From the NCBI GenBank assembly GCA_001940755.1, contig MEHH01000065.1, forward strand, positions 1-10,946: 10,946 bases of DNA, read 5' to 3'. The stretch's first letter is position 1. Each line of letters starts with the position of its first letter. The stretch comes from Candidatus Heimdallarchaeota archaeon AB_125. Lineage in GTDB: Archaea > Asgardarchaeota > Heimdallarchaeia > Heimdallarchaeales > Heimdallarchaeaceae. Of this stretch, positions 4,138 to 10,598 are shown in pieces. Below the pieces are notes generated by a model, which saw nothing but the letters and a program-made list of their open reading frames with translations, had not been told where the DNA came from and did no database searches. A program made the translations under genes and the position numbers.

Positions 4138-4884
4138 ATGTATGAAATGACTTTTAATCCCAGAATAAGTGAGATAGACATCCATGGAAATGTAAAGGTT
4201 ACTGCTCTAATGGATTATTTGCAACACATTGCTTACAAACATGCAGATCAGCTTGGAGTTGGTCATCACCAGATATTTCACAAGGGTTTAACTTGGTTGC
4301 TTTTACGATATACAGCTGAAATTACTAGATATCCTCAATTTGATGAATCACTTAGAGTCATAACTTGGGTAGCTGAATCTGAAAGCCCAAAATATACAAT
4401 CAGAGATTTTGAAATTATGGATGAAGAAAATAATATCATTTGTAAAGCTACAACAAGTTGGTTGTTATTCAATTATCGAAAAAGACAACCCATTAACTTT
4501 ATGGACATTTGGCCTGATTTTAAGGCAGTAGAAAGAAGAGCTTTAGATTATGATTTTCCTGGTTTACAATTACCAGAGAACATTGAAACACAAAAATCAT
4601 TGAAAGTAAGATTACAAGATTTGGATATACAACAACATGTAAATCATATCTCCCATATTAATTGGATAATAGAAGGCATGCCAGAGAAGATTGTTAAGAA
4701 ATATGAATTGGAAAAACTTGAGATTAGCTATAAAGAACAGGGTTTCTATGAAGACGATATACTAATAGAAACGGAAATACTGAAAGAGAAAGATAATACT
4801 ATTCAAGCAATTCACCAAATAGTGAAAAATAAGAAGAGGCAACTTGTTTCAAAAGCAGTAACTCAGTGGAAAATGCAGAAATAG
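4138..4884 (+). CDS. Acyl-ACP thioesterase-like double-hotdog protein
   Basis: Acyl-ACP thioesterases (FatA/FatB and bacterial relatives) release fatty acids from acyl carriers. This 248-residue protein has the expected two hotdog domains: an N-terminal half starting FNPRISEIDIHGNVKVTALMDYLQHIA with the strand GLTWLLLRYTAEITRYP, and a C-terminal half with VRLQDLDIQQHVNHISHINW, the counterpart of the plant motif DLDVNQHVNN. Asp163 and His167 match the catalytic Asp and His, but the Asn two residues before His is Gln (Q165). E200 in SYKEQG sits where the catalytic Glu is expected. It has its own promoter and no fatty-acid synthesis genes next to it. Archaea mostly lack classical type II fatty-acid synthesis, so acyl-CoA or another acyl thioester is a plausible substrate. 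Family call strong; substrate unknown. Confidence 0.85.
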   Translation: MYEMTFNPRISEIDIHGNVKVTALMDYLQHIAYKHADQLGVGHHQIFHKGLTWLLLRYTAEITRYPQFDESLRVITWVAESESPKYTIRDFEIMDEENNIICKATTSWLLFNYRKRQPINFMDIWPDFKAVERRALDYDFPGLQLPENIETQKSLKVRLQDLDIQQHVNHISHINWIIEGMPEKIVKKYELEKLEISYKEQGFYEDDILIETEILKEKDNTIQAIHQIVKNKKRQLVSKAVTQWKMQK

Positions 4885-4914
4885 GGAATTTTCTCTCTTA
4901 GCCCAAAGTTTTTT

Positions 4915-4944
4915 CTATAATTAGATTATTCATACAATTAGGTG
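4915..4944 (+). promoter_or_regulatory. Promoter and Shine-Dalgarno site of the metallo-beta-lactamase gene
   Basis: CTATAATT (4915-4922) is a TATA-like box about 31 bp before ATG 4950. AGGTG at 4940-4944 sits five bases before the start codon and matches the archaeal anti-SD. A leader starting only about 25 bp after the box would include little of the SD, so the true TATA element may lie further upstream. The SD firmly supports the start at 4950. Confidence 0.5.
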
Positions 4945-4949
4945 TTTCA

Positions 4950-5786
4950 ATGTCCATTGAAAAAATCAAAGATAATGTTTATGCAATAACCGATGGTAGT
5001 ACCCGTGGAAATGTTGCAGCTTATGTTCTGCCAAGTCAGGTAGTTTTTGTTGATTCAGGTATGCATATTCCACTCATGAAGAAATTTAGAGAACAAATTG
5101 AACAAGAAACAGGAAAGAAAGCTTCTGTTCTATTTATAACCCATGCACATGGAGATCATGTCTTCGGTAATCAGATTTTTGAAGATTGCCAAATCATTAC
5201 ATCCGAATTAACACATAAAGCGATGGTAGATTCAAAACAGAACAATTGGACTCCAGAAGCTTTAGAGGAATGGAAGAAAAATTCAGAAGATCCTAAAGCT
5301 TTGGATGGTTTGAAAATTGTTCTTGCTAACAAAACATTTGCAGATGAATATGAATTGATAGATGGTGATGTAAAGGTTATTATCAAGAGAACAGGGGGAC
5401 ATACAGAAGGTTCTAGTTATGTTTACTGTCCAAATTACAAAGTGATGTTTGCGGGGGATAATCTGTTTAACCATAGCTTTCCTTGGGGGGGAACTCCAAC
5501 CTCAGACCCAGTAAAATGGGCAGAAGCAATAGATGAGTATCTATCTCTTGATGCGGAGCACTATATTCCTGGACACGGTTCAATATCTGGTAAGGAACCT
5601 TTAGAAGAATTCTTAGAATATTTGAATAAAGTCATTGCACTTATGAAGGACATGATTGCAGAAGAGAAAACTGAGGAAGAAATTATTAAGAAAGCAGATA
5701 AGATAGAATACTATCCTCCTAAAGAAGGAAGAGAACAGTGGAAAAAGTTATCCCTGAAGAAATGGTATGAAGTTTTAAATTCTTAA
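4950..5786 (+). CDS. Metallo-beta-lactamase-fold hydrolase
   Basis: A 278-residue protein with all five metal-binding motifs of the superfamily in order: Asp35 in FVDSG, HAHGDH at residues 65-70, His151 in GGHTEGS, Asp170 in FAGDN, and His209 in PGHG. This is a complete di-zinc site, so the enzyme should be active. The family includes glyoxalase II, lactonases, arylsulfatase-like and nuclease members; the single compact domain with a helical C-terminal tail (about 215-278, rich in Lys and Glu) fits the small-molecule hydrolase branch. Nothing in the sequence fixes the substrate. No signal peptide is seen, so it is cytoplasmic. It converges on the DegV gene with a 22-bp gap. Confidence 0.92.
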   Translation: MSIEKIKDNVYAITDGSTRGNVAAYVLPSQVVFVDSGMHIPLMKKFREQIEQETGKKASVLFITHAHGDHVFGNQIFEDCQIITSELTHKAMVDSKQNNWTPEALEEWKKNSEDPKALDGLKIVLANKTFADEYELIDGDVKVIIKRTGGHTEGSSYVYCPNYKVMFAGDNLFNHSFPWGGTPTSDPVKWAEAIDEYLSLDAEHYIPGHGSISGKEPLEEFLEYLNKVIALMKDMIAEEKTEEEIIKKADKIEYYPPKEGREQWKKLSLKKWYEVLNS

Positions 5787-5793
5787 TCCACTC

Positions 5794-5799
5794 TTTTTT
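5794..5799 (+). terminator. T-tract after the metallo-beta-lactamase gene
   Basis: A run of six T eight bases after the stop codon, in the 22-bp gap between convergent genes. No stem-loop is visible; archaeal RNA polymerase can terminate at such U-tracts. Confidence 0.4.
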
Positions 5800-5808
5800 C
5801 TCAACTTA

Positions 5809-6693
5809 TCAATGTTCAAAGTCTTTAAACATAACAACAATCACAGAACCTGGACCTGTAAAGCAATATGTTACACCGCTCATGGGAATAATACCATAGT
5901 ATTTTACATCAGAAAATTGAGTAGTCAGTATATGTTCTGCAATTTTGGAACCTTTTTCTGCATTGCCTGAAACTATGTAACATCCTAGTTTATCAAAATG
6001 CTTCATTGAACCATATGCTTGGATTACTATGGCTTTCACTGCATCTTCATATGATTTTGCTTGACTAAAAGAATTAATATCACCATCTTGTGTGCCTTCC
6101 AAACAAGGATGAACATTTAGAAGAGATCCCATAACAAATTTCAGTAATCCTATTCTTCCGCTTTTTTGAAGATATTTCAGAGTTTCAAATGTGAAAGTTG
6201 TTTTTAATTCATGACTCTTAAACTCATCTAGGAGAGATGGTATCTCAGCTAAGGATTTTCCTTCCTCCAACAGTTTTGCTGCTTTAATGGTTGATATACC
6301 AACTCCAAAAGAACCTTCTTTTGAATCATATTGATAGAAGTTACATTTTCCACCTTTTTTTTGATATTGGAGAATACTTGCTCTAACAGTATTGACAATT
6401 CCAGTACCTCTAGAAGTCATATTTATAATAAAAATATCTTCTATTCCTTTCTGCTCTAATTGATTAAAAACACTTACGAAATATTCAATTTTTGGTTGAA
6501 TAGCTTTAGGAATCTTCTTGCTTGATTGAACTCTTCTCATAAAAACATCGGGGGAGATTTCACTTGGATAGAGCAGTTCCTCTTTAGTGTCAAGAAATTC
6601 TATAGGAACCTGAACTGTAAATATGTTATATTTCTCAATCAAATCTGAAGGGATATCTGCTGCAATATTTGCAAGAATAACAGATTTAGTCAT
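5809..6693 (-). CDS. DegV-family lipid-binding protein
   Basis: DegV proteins bind a fatty acid between two domains; the bacterial members (FakB) present it to the kinase FakA. The 294-residue length is normal. The N-terminal domain begins SVILANIAADIPSDLIEKYN, matching the family's DSxxDLP-type start. The middle carries LKYLQKSGRIG (172-182), matching the conserved L-x-Y-L-x-x-G-G-R-I motif. The C-terminus has FTGPGSVIVV (278-287), matching HTGPG. Two ligand-contact sites are altered: the TTSQP-type loop is PKAIQP, and the His of HTGPG is Phe278. No DhaK/FakA-type kinase is in the window. ATG 6693 is supported by a TATA box about 26 bp upstream. Family call strong; ability to bind and present fatty acids uncertain. 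Confidence 0.88.
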   Translation of the reverse strand: MTKSVILANIAADIPSDLIEKYNIFTVQVPIEFLDTKEELLYPSEISPDVFMRRVQSSKKIPKAIQPKIEYFVSVFNQLEQKGIEDIFIINMTSRGTGIVNTVRASILQYQKKGGKCNFYQYDSKEGSFGVGISTIKAAKLLEEGKSLAEIPSLLDEFKSHELKTTFTFETLKYLQKSGRIGLLKFVMGSLLNVHPCLEGTQDGDINSFSQAKSYEDAVKAIVIQAYGSMKHFDKLGCYIVSGNAEKGSKIAEHILTTQFSDVKYYGIIPMSGVTYCFTGPGSVIVVMFKDFEH

Positions 6694-6714
6694 AGTATAT
6701 TATTAGCATAGTAA

Positions 6715-6722
6715 AATAAAAG
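6715..6722 (-). promoter_or_regulatory. TATA-like box for the degV-like gene
   Basis: CTTTTATT on the minus strand is centred about 26 bp before ATG 6693, the spacing expected for a leaderless archaeal transcript. Confidence 0.5.
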
Positions 6723-6735
6723 CTTAATGTCATAA

Positions 6736-6834
6736 AAACACTCCAAATCTAGAGTTTCTAATATTATCATTGAATGGAAAGGAGATTTAAAAGAAATCAG
6801 AGAAAGGATAAGAGAAGGACCTCCAAACATATGA
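6736..6834 (+). other. Purine-rich stretch with a start-less open frame in the divergent gap
   Basis: Within the 197-bp gap between two divergent genes, the plus strand is strongly purine-rich at 6772-6819. One frame is open from after TAA 6733 to TGA 6832 and its last 20 codons read EWKGDLKEIRERIREGPPNI, a plausible amphipathic tail, but no ATG precedes it. In another frame ATG 6774 to TAG 6860 would encode a 28-residue Arg/Lys-rich peptide. Neither has a recognisable promoter. It may be a gene fossil or simply biased sequence. Confidence 0.2.
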
Positions 6835-6861
6835 AAAGGAATGATTTGTTTTTGAAGTAGA

Positions 6862-6869
6862 TTTATATT
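6862..6869 (+). promoter_or_regulatory. TATA box for the four-helix membrane protein gene
   Basis: TTTATATT is centred about 25 bp before ATG 6891, predicting a leaderless mRNA. It supports 6891 as the start. Confidence 0.6.
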
Positions 6870-6890
6870 TCAAATCCACATACACAAGTT

Positions 6891-8687
6891 ATGGGTTATG
6901 CAGGTATTACTTTTCTGTTATTTGTAGCTTACATCCCACTTATCTGGATAATTTTTAGGATAAGGCAAAGAAATAAAGCTCTAGGATACTTAGCAGCATC
7001 TGTCTTCTTAGTGTTGCTACTGGGGGTTTGGATTGTTGGATTTCTTAATCGAACTATAATGGTTGGAGCTCTTGAACATCTTATTATTGTTGGTTCAGTT
7101 ACAACTCTATTGGTTGTAATTTTCGAACTAACGATCAACAAGATTAATCTTATCGCCAGATTTCAAAGAAGGAGGAGAGCCTTCATATCTGTAATTATTT
7201 TGATCCTTCTTGTCATTGTGGGTGGAAACGCGCTATTGGGAATACGCAAAACGATGTTGAGTGCAAAGTATTTTGAAAATACAGTTAGTTATGACTCTAC
7301 TAATTTGCCTTTCGTTGTTTTAGATGAAGAAAATGAGATTGATAACAACATTAGACTCGTTACTAAAGAGTTTGCTATAAGCAAAGCTGAACAAAACAAA
7401 GCAGTGTTTGGTTCTAATGCAGTATTAACTCAAGCTAATGTGATTTATGTTAATGATTCAATATATTGGTGTATGATTTATGCACCTAGGAAATCAGCGC
7501 AGATTTGGAAATCAGGGCAATTTAACCTTGCTTGGGGATTAGTCTTAGTAGAGGTTAATAGTCCAAATGCTGAGCCAGTTATTATCAATTTTCCACAGGG
7601 TGATTTCAATTATGCTGAGGGTCTTTGGTATAATCATAACATTAATCTGAAAAACTACAGACGCAATCAAAATGCCAAATATTGGCGTTCTTATCCAGCT
7701 TGGACTGGAACAGATTGGGTTTATGTTGTAACTAGATCAACTAGAAACGTCTTTGGTGCATGGTTATCAGATGGTATTGATGTACTGGATATTAAAACTG
7801 GTGAACTAATTACTCATTATACAGCTGATGAGTTAGATACAACGCCTGATTATCTTTTACAAGTTTATTCAGAGGATTTGATTGAGCTAGAATGGATTAT
7901 CAAATGGGGAAACAGACGAGATACAACAGCTGAAGGAAATATTCGATTACTACCAGGATTCCCTCATTATAGTTCAGACAGACTAGGATTCTATGGTGAG
8001 GGTGTTGAAGACATCCGATATGTCGAATATCAAAACACAACCCTTGCATTCTTTGCAACACATCCGAAGGATTCTTCAGAAACTTTAGCGGGAATTGGGG
8101 TTATAAGAAAGAACGGTACAACTTTCTACAACTTAAGAGAAAGAGGCTATATTTCAGCTATTACTGCCTCTACATTAGCTGAAGGTCAACTTACTGCTCC
8201 AAATGAAGGTAGTTATATTGTTCAAATGCCAGTACCTTATGCTCTAAACACTTCAATAGGTTTTAGGCTTGCTTGGTTTGTTCCAATTTATTGGCGAAGT
8301 GGATCTGTTCAGCGATTATCTCATGTGTGTGTTATTGATGCTTTAGATTCTGGTTATATTTCAATAGCAGAAGCTGAAGGACTTACAGGATCTCAAGTAG
8401 TAAAGGAAGCACGATTGCAGTTCAAATCTTTCTTTGCTTCAGAAATCCCACAACAGGACTATTCTTATGCTGAAATTGATATTTTAGGAACATATGTAGA
8501 CGATGGAAATAGCATTTTTGTATTCCAATTGAACAACTCGCAGATAATTCGATGTTCCCAAAACTACCTTAATGAAACACATTGGAACCAAGTTGTTTTA
8601 GCAGGTATAGGAAATATAATCCAATATACATACACAGAAGACGATGAAAGCATTCTTTGGGCAACAGAATTTTATGTTATTGGTTGA
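6891..8687 (+). CDS. Membrane protein with four N-terminal helices and a large extracytoplasmic domain, function unknown
   Basis: A 598-residue protein I do not recognise. Hydrophobic segments at about 4-22, 31-52, 58-79 and 96-116 are predicted membrane helices. The loops FRIRQRNK (22-29) and ARFQRRRRAF (89-98) are strongly basic, so by the positive-inside rule the N-terminus and the roughly 480-residue C-terminal domain lie outside. That domain is rich in Tyr, Trp and Asn, has several N-x-S/T sequons (as in NDS, NTS, NGT, NNS, NET), and is predominantly beta-strand-like, for example QANVIYVNDSIYWCMIYAP and TDWVYVVTRSTRNVFGAW. No catalytic motif was seen. It is preceded by its own TATA box and followed by T-tracts, so it is probably a single-gene unit. 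A surface sensor or envelope protein is possible, but this is a guess. Confidence 0.85.
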   Translation: MGYAGITFLLFVAYIPLIWIIFRIRQRNKALGYLAASVFLVLLLGVWIVGFLNRTIMVGALEHLIIVGSVTTLLVVIFELTINKINLIARFQRRRRAFISVIILILLVIVGGNALLGIRKTMLSAKYFENTVSYDSTNLPFVVLDEENEIDNNIRLVTKEFAISKAEQNKAVFGSNAVLTQANVIYVNDSIYWCMIYAPRKSAQIWKSGQFNLAWGLVLVEVNSPNAEPVIINFPQGDFNYAEGLWYNHNINLKNYRRNQNAKYWRSYPAWTGTDWVYVVTRSTRNVFGAWLSDGIDVLDIKTGELITHYTADELDTTPDYLLQVYSEDLIELEWIIKWGNRRDTTAEGNIRLLPGFPHYSSDRLGFYGEGVEDIRYVEYQNTTLAFFATHPKDSSETLAGIGVIRKNGTTFYNLRERGYISAITASTLAEGQLTAPNEGSYIVQMPVPYALNTSIGFRLAWFVPIYWRSGSVQRLSHVCVIDALDSGYISIAEAEGLTGSQVVKEARLQFKSFFASEIPQQDYSYAEIDILGTYVDDGNSIFVFQLNNSQIIRCSQNYLNETHWNQVVLAGIGNIIQYTYTEDDESILWATEFYVIG

Positions 8688-8703
8688 TTTTCTCTTCTCT
8701 CCC

Positions 8704-8719
8704 TTTTTCTATTTTTTTT
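8704..8719 (+). terminator. T-tracts after the four-helix membrane protein gene
   Basis: T5 (8704-8708) and T8 (8712-8719) follow the stop codon by 16-32 bases in a pyrimidine-rich stretch, a typical archaeal U-tract terminator without a stem. Confidence 0.5.
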
Positions 8720-8727
8720 AAACAAAA

Positions 8728-8735
8728 CTTTAAGA
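8728..8735 (+). promoter_or_regulatory. Weak TATA-like box before the Cys-rich membrane protein gene
   Basis: CTTTAAGA is centred about 28 bp before ATG 8760. It is a weak match, but the spacing agrees with the leaderless pattern of neighbouring genes; no Shine-Dalgarno sequence is present. Confidence 0.35.
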
Positions 8736-8759
8736 ATCTATTACTTCTTTTAAACTTGA

Positions 8760-9452
8760 ATGCCAACAGATTTATCTTCATTACCTGTTAATTGTATTGC
8801 AGATTCAAATTCAAATTGTGCAGAGTGTGAATTAGAAGGAGAACTTATTTGTTTTGTGAATAAAAAATTCGCAAATCGTTTTACCTTAGGTAATCTTACT
8901 TATAGACTTCTGGCAATAGGTATTTTTGTTTTTTCAGGTTTAATGATTGGTCATTGGTGGATGTTAATTTCTTATGCAAGTTTAGTTATACTAACTTTCA
9001 CAATTATAGAACCCAGATTACTCTGTACCCATTGTCCTTTCTATGAAAAAGAAGGAAAATGTTTGAAATGCTGGGCTCTAAGAGGTATGCCTAAATTGTG
9101 GAAATATCGACCAGGTCCCGCATCTAGAACTGAGAAGACAATAATGCTCATTTTTGGTAGTTATATCGATTTATTTCCCTTTGTTGGTTCTATCTGGGGA
9201 ATTGTTTTCTTTGCATTAAACTATGAGAGTAATTTATTTCCAGGTATCGCTGAAATTGTTTCAACAACATTGTTTCTGATTGTTGCGGGATATTTCTCAA
9301 AAATTCTTTTAGGAAATTCTTGTAAGAGATGTGCTAATTTCTCTTGTTCTATGAACAAAGTTTCTAAGGAGATTATTGATAATTTTCTCGAGAAAAACCC
9401 AAAAATGAAAGAAGCTTGGTTAGTTTGTGGATGGCAATTAAACAGCGATTAA
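8760..9452 (+). CDS. Cysteine-rich four-helix membrane protein of unknown function
   Basis: A 230-residue protein with two predicted membrane hairpins (about 49-64 with 66-83, and 127-150 with 160-183) and three cytoplasm-facing Cys clusters: C20-x2-C23 with C31 before the first hairpin; C89-x2-C92 and C101-x2-C104 between hairpins, within LLCTHCPFYEKEGKCLKCWA followed by GMPKLWKYRPGP; and C188-x2-C191 with C196 after the last. It resembles an uncharacterised family of archaeal and anaerobic bacterial membrane proteins sharing the CxHCPxY...K-C...PKLW-YRPGP pattern; I recall the pattern but cannot name a function. All three clusters lie on the same membrane face, so they could together bind metal or an iron-sulfur cluster. 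Start ATG 8760 has a TATA-like box 28 bp upstream. The next gene follows after 30 bp but has its own promoter. Confidence 0.82.
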   Translation: MPTDLSSLPVNCIADSNSNCAECELEGELICFVNKKFANRFTLGNLTYRLLAIGIFVFSGLMIGHWWMLISYASLVILTFTIIEPRLLCTHCPFYEKEGKCLKCWALRGMPKLWKYRPGPASRTEKTIMLIFGSYIDLFPFVGSIWGIVFFALNYESNLFPGIAEIVSTTLFLIVAGYFSKILLGNSCKRCANFSCSMNKVSKEIIDNFLEKNPKMKEAWLVCGWQLNSD

Positions 9453-9468
9453 GTTATTAAATAATAAC
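9453..9468 (+). promoter_or_regulatory. Perfect palindrome containing the TATA box of the kinase gene
   Basis: The arms GTTATTA (9453-9459) and TAATAAC (9462-9468) are exact inverted repeats separated by AA. The TATA-like TTAAATAA (9457-9464) lies inside and is centred about 23 bp before ATG 9483. A repressor bound here would block TBP access, so this is a candidate operator, though AT-rich palindromes also arise by chance. Confidence 0.45.
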
Positions 9469-9482
9469 ACCCATTTATAGCA

Positions 9483-10508
9483 ATGAATGATGAGAACCAA
9501 GGATACGATATAGTAGGTTTAGGCTCATGCACGATGGATATGATTTTTTCAGTAGATGACATTCTTAGGATGGAATTAGTCGACAAAAATCAATCTCAAA
9601 AGAAGTATATGGCAATAGAACATTCCTCAAAATTGAATGTTAATAGCGTTAAATTCTTCCCTGGTGGATCAGCAGCTAATGTAACCTGTAATTTATCTCA
9701 ACTAGGTTTTAAAACAGCGTTTATTGGTGGAGTGGGAGACGATATGAACGGTAATGCTTGTATAGAGGATATGAGGAAGAAAGGAGTGGATGTTTCAAGT
9801 GTTGAAGTGTTCAATAGTGAAACAACAGCAATATCCGTCATATTACAGACTCCATGGGGTAAAGATAGTTCAATTCTAGCATACAAGGGAGCAAATAATT
9901 TATTCTCAGAAGAACATTTACCAGAAGAAAAATTGCTAAAAACTAGATGTTTCCTATGGACTTCTCTAACATCAAATGATGGAATTAAGGCTATTGAAAG
10001 AGGTATTGCATTAGCTAAATCACAAAATAGTCTAATAGCTGGGGCACCATCAATCTCAATAATAAAGAATAGACCAAAAGAAACTGTATCTCTTCTAAAA
10101 AAAAGTGATTTTGCGAGCATGAATGAGGAAGAACTACTAACATTGACCGATGAATCACAACCTATTGAAGGGATGAAAAAATTATTCGATTGGGGTTTGA
10201 AAATAGTTAATATAACCTTTGGCAAGGATGGACAATGGATAAGTGATGGAGACAAAATTATCAAAACAACTCCACCTAAGGTTTTTCTGCAAGATACAAC
10301 AGGCGCAGGAGATGCAACAATGAGTGGAGTACTTTATGGTATTCTAGAAAAGAAAAGCTTGAAGGAAACTGCTAAAGTTGCTGCTTCTTTGAGTGCAATG
10401 GAAATTGAAGTTGAAGGTGTTAGAGTTGGAACTCCAGTTAAATTTTCAGAACTTGAAAAATTCATTGACTCACATGAAATTAGGCAAGAAATTGAGAATT
10501 TTGAATAA
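9483..10508 (+). CDS. PfkB-family carbohydrate/nucleoside kinase
   Basis: PfkB (ribokinase-like) enzymes phosphorylate sugars or nucleosides with ATP. The 341-residue protein begins YDIVGLGSCTMDMIFSVDD, the usual first strand with the substrate-binding Asp. It carries signature 1 as GGSAANVTCNLSQLG (61-75), FIGGVGDDMNG, and signature 2 as DTTGAGDATMSG (271-282) with the anion hole GAG and catalytic base Asp277. The usual Phe after GAGDA is Thr, a mild deviation. An insert of about 25 residues after the first strand (about 30-55) forms the lid region. Several family branches (ribokinase, adenosine kinase, fructokinase) are possible and the sequence does not decide. No sugar-pathway genes are adjacent. 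Possibly controlled through the palindrome over its TATA box. Confidence 0.9.
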   Translation: MNDENQGYDIVGLGSCTMDMIFSVDDILRMELVDKNQSQKKYMAIEHSSKLNVNSVKFFPGGSAANVTCNLSQLGFKTAFIGGVGDDMNGNACIEDMRKKGVDVSSVEVFNSETTAISVILQTPWGKDSSILAYKGANNLFSEEHLPEEKLLKTRCFLWTSLTSNDGIKAIERGIALAKSQNSLIAGAPSISIIKNRPKETVSLLKKSDFASMNEEELLTLTDESQPIEGMKKLFDWGLKIVNITFGKDGQWISDGDKIIKTTPPKVFLQDTTGAGDATMSGVLYGILEKKSLKETAKVAASLSAMEIEVEGVRVGTPVKFSELEKFIDSHEIRQEIENFE

Positions 10509-10565
10509 AGCAACACTAATAATGAGTTCTTATCATTTTTCAGTTTCAACACAGCCCCCAAAGTG

Positions 10566-10573
10566 TTTTTTAA
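10566..10573 (+). promoter_or_regulatory. Possible T-tract terminator / TATA-like box between the kinase and the last gene
   Basis: TTTTTTAA lies 58 bases after the kinase stop and is centred about 29 bp before ATG 10599. It could serve as a terminator for the kinase, a poor TATA element for the next gene, or both. A better box, TTAATATT at 10578-10585, is too close to the start for a leaderless mRNA. Confidence 0.25.
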
Positions 10574-10598
10574 GCTGTTAATATTTTTATCATTTAGA

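Noticed and set aside
9698..10581. Open frames antisense to or overlapping the PfkB-kinase gene
   Set aside because: They are shadows of a gene with complete PfkB signatures and show no features of their own.
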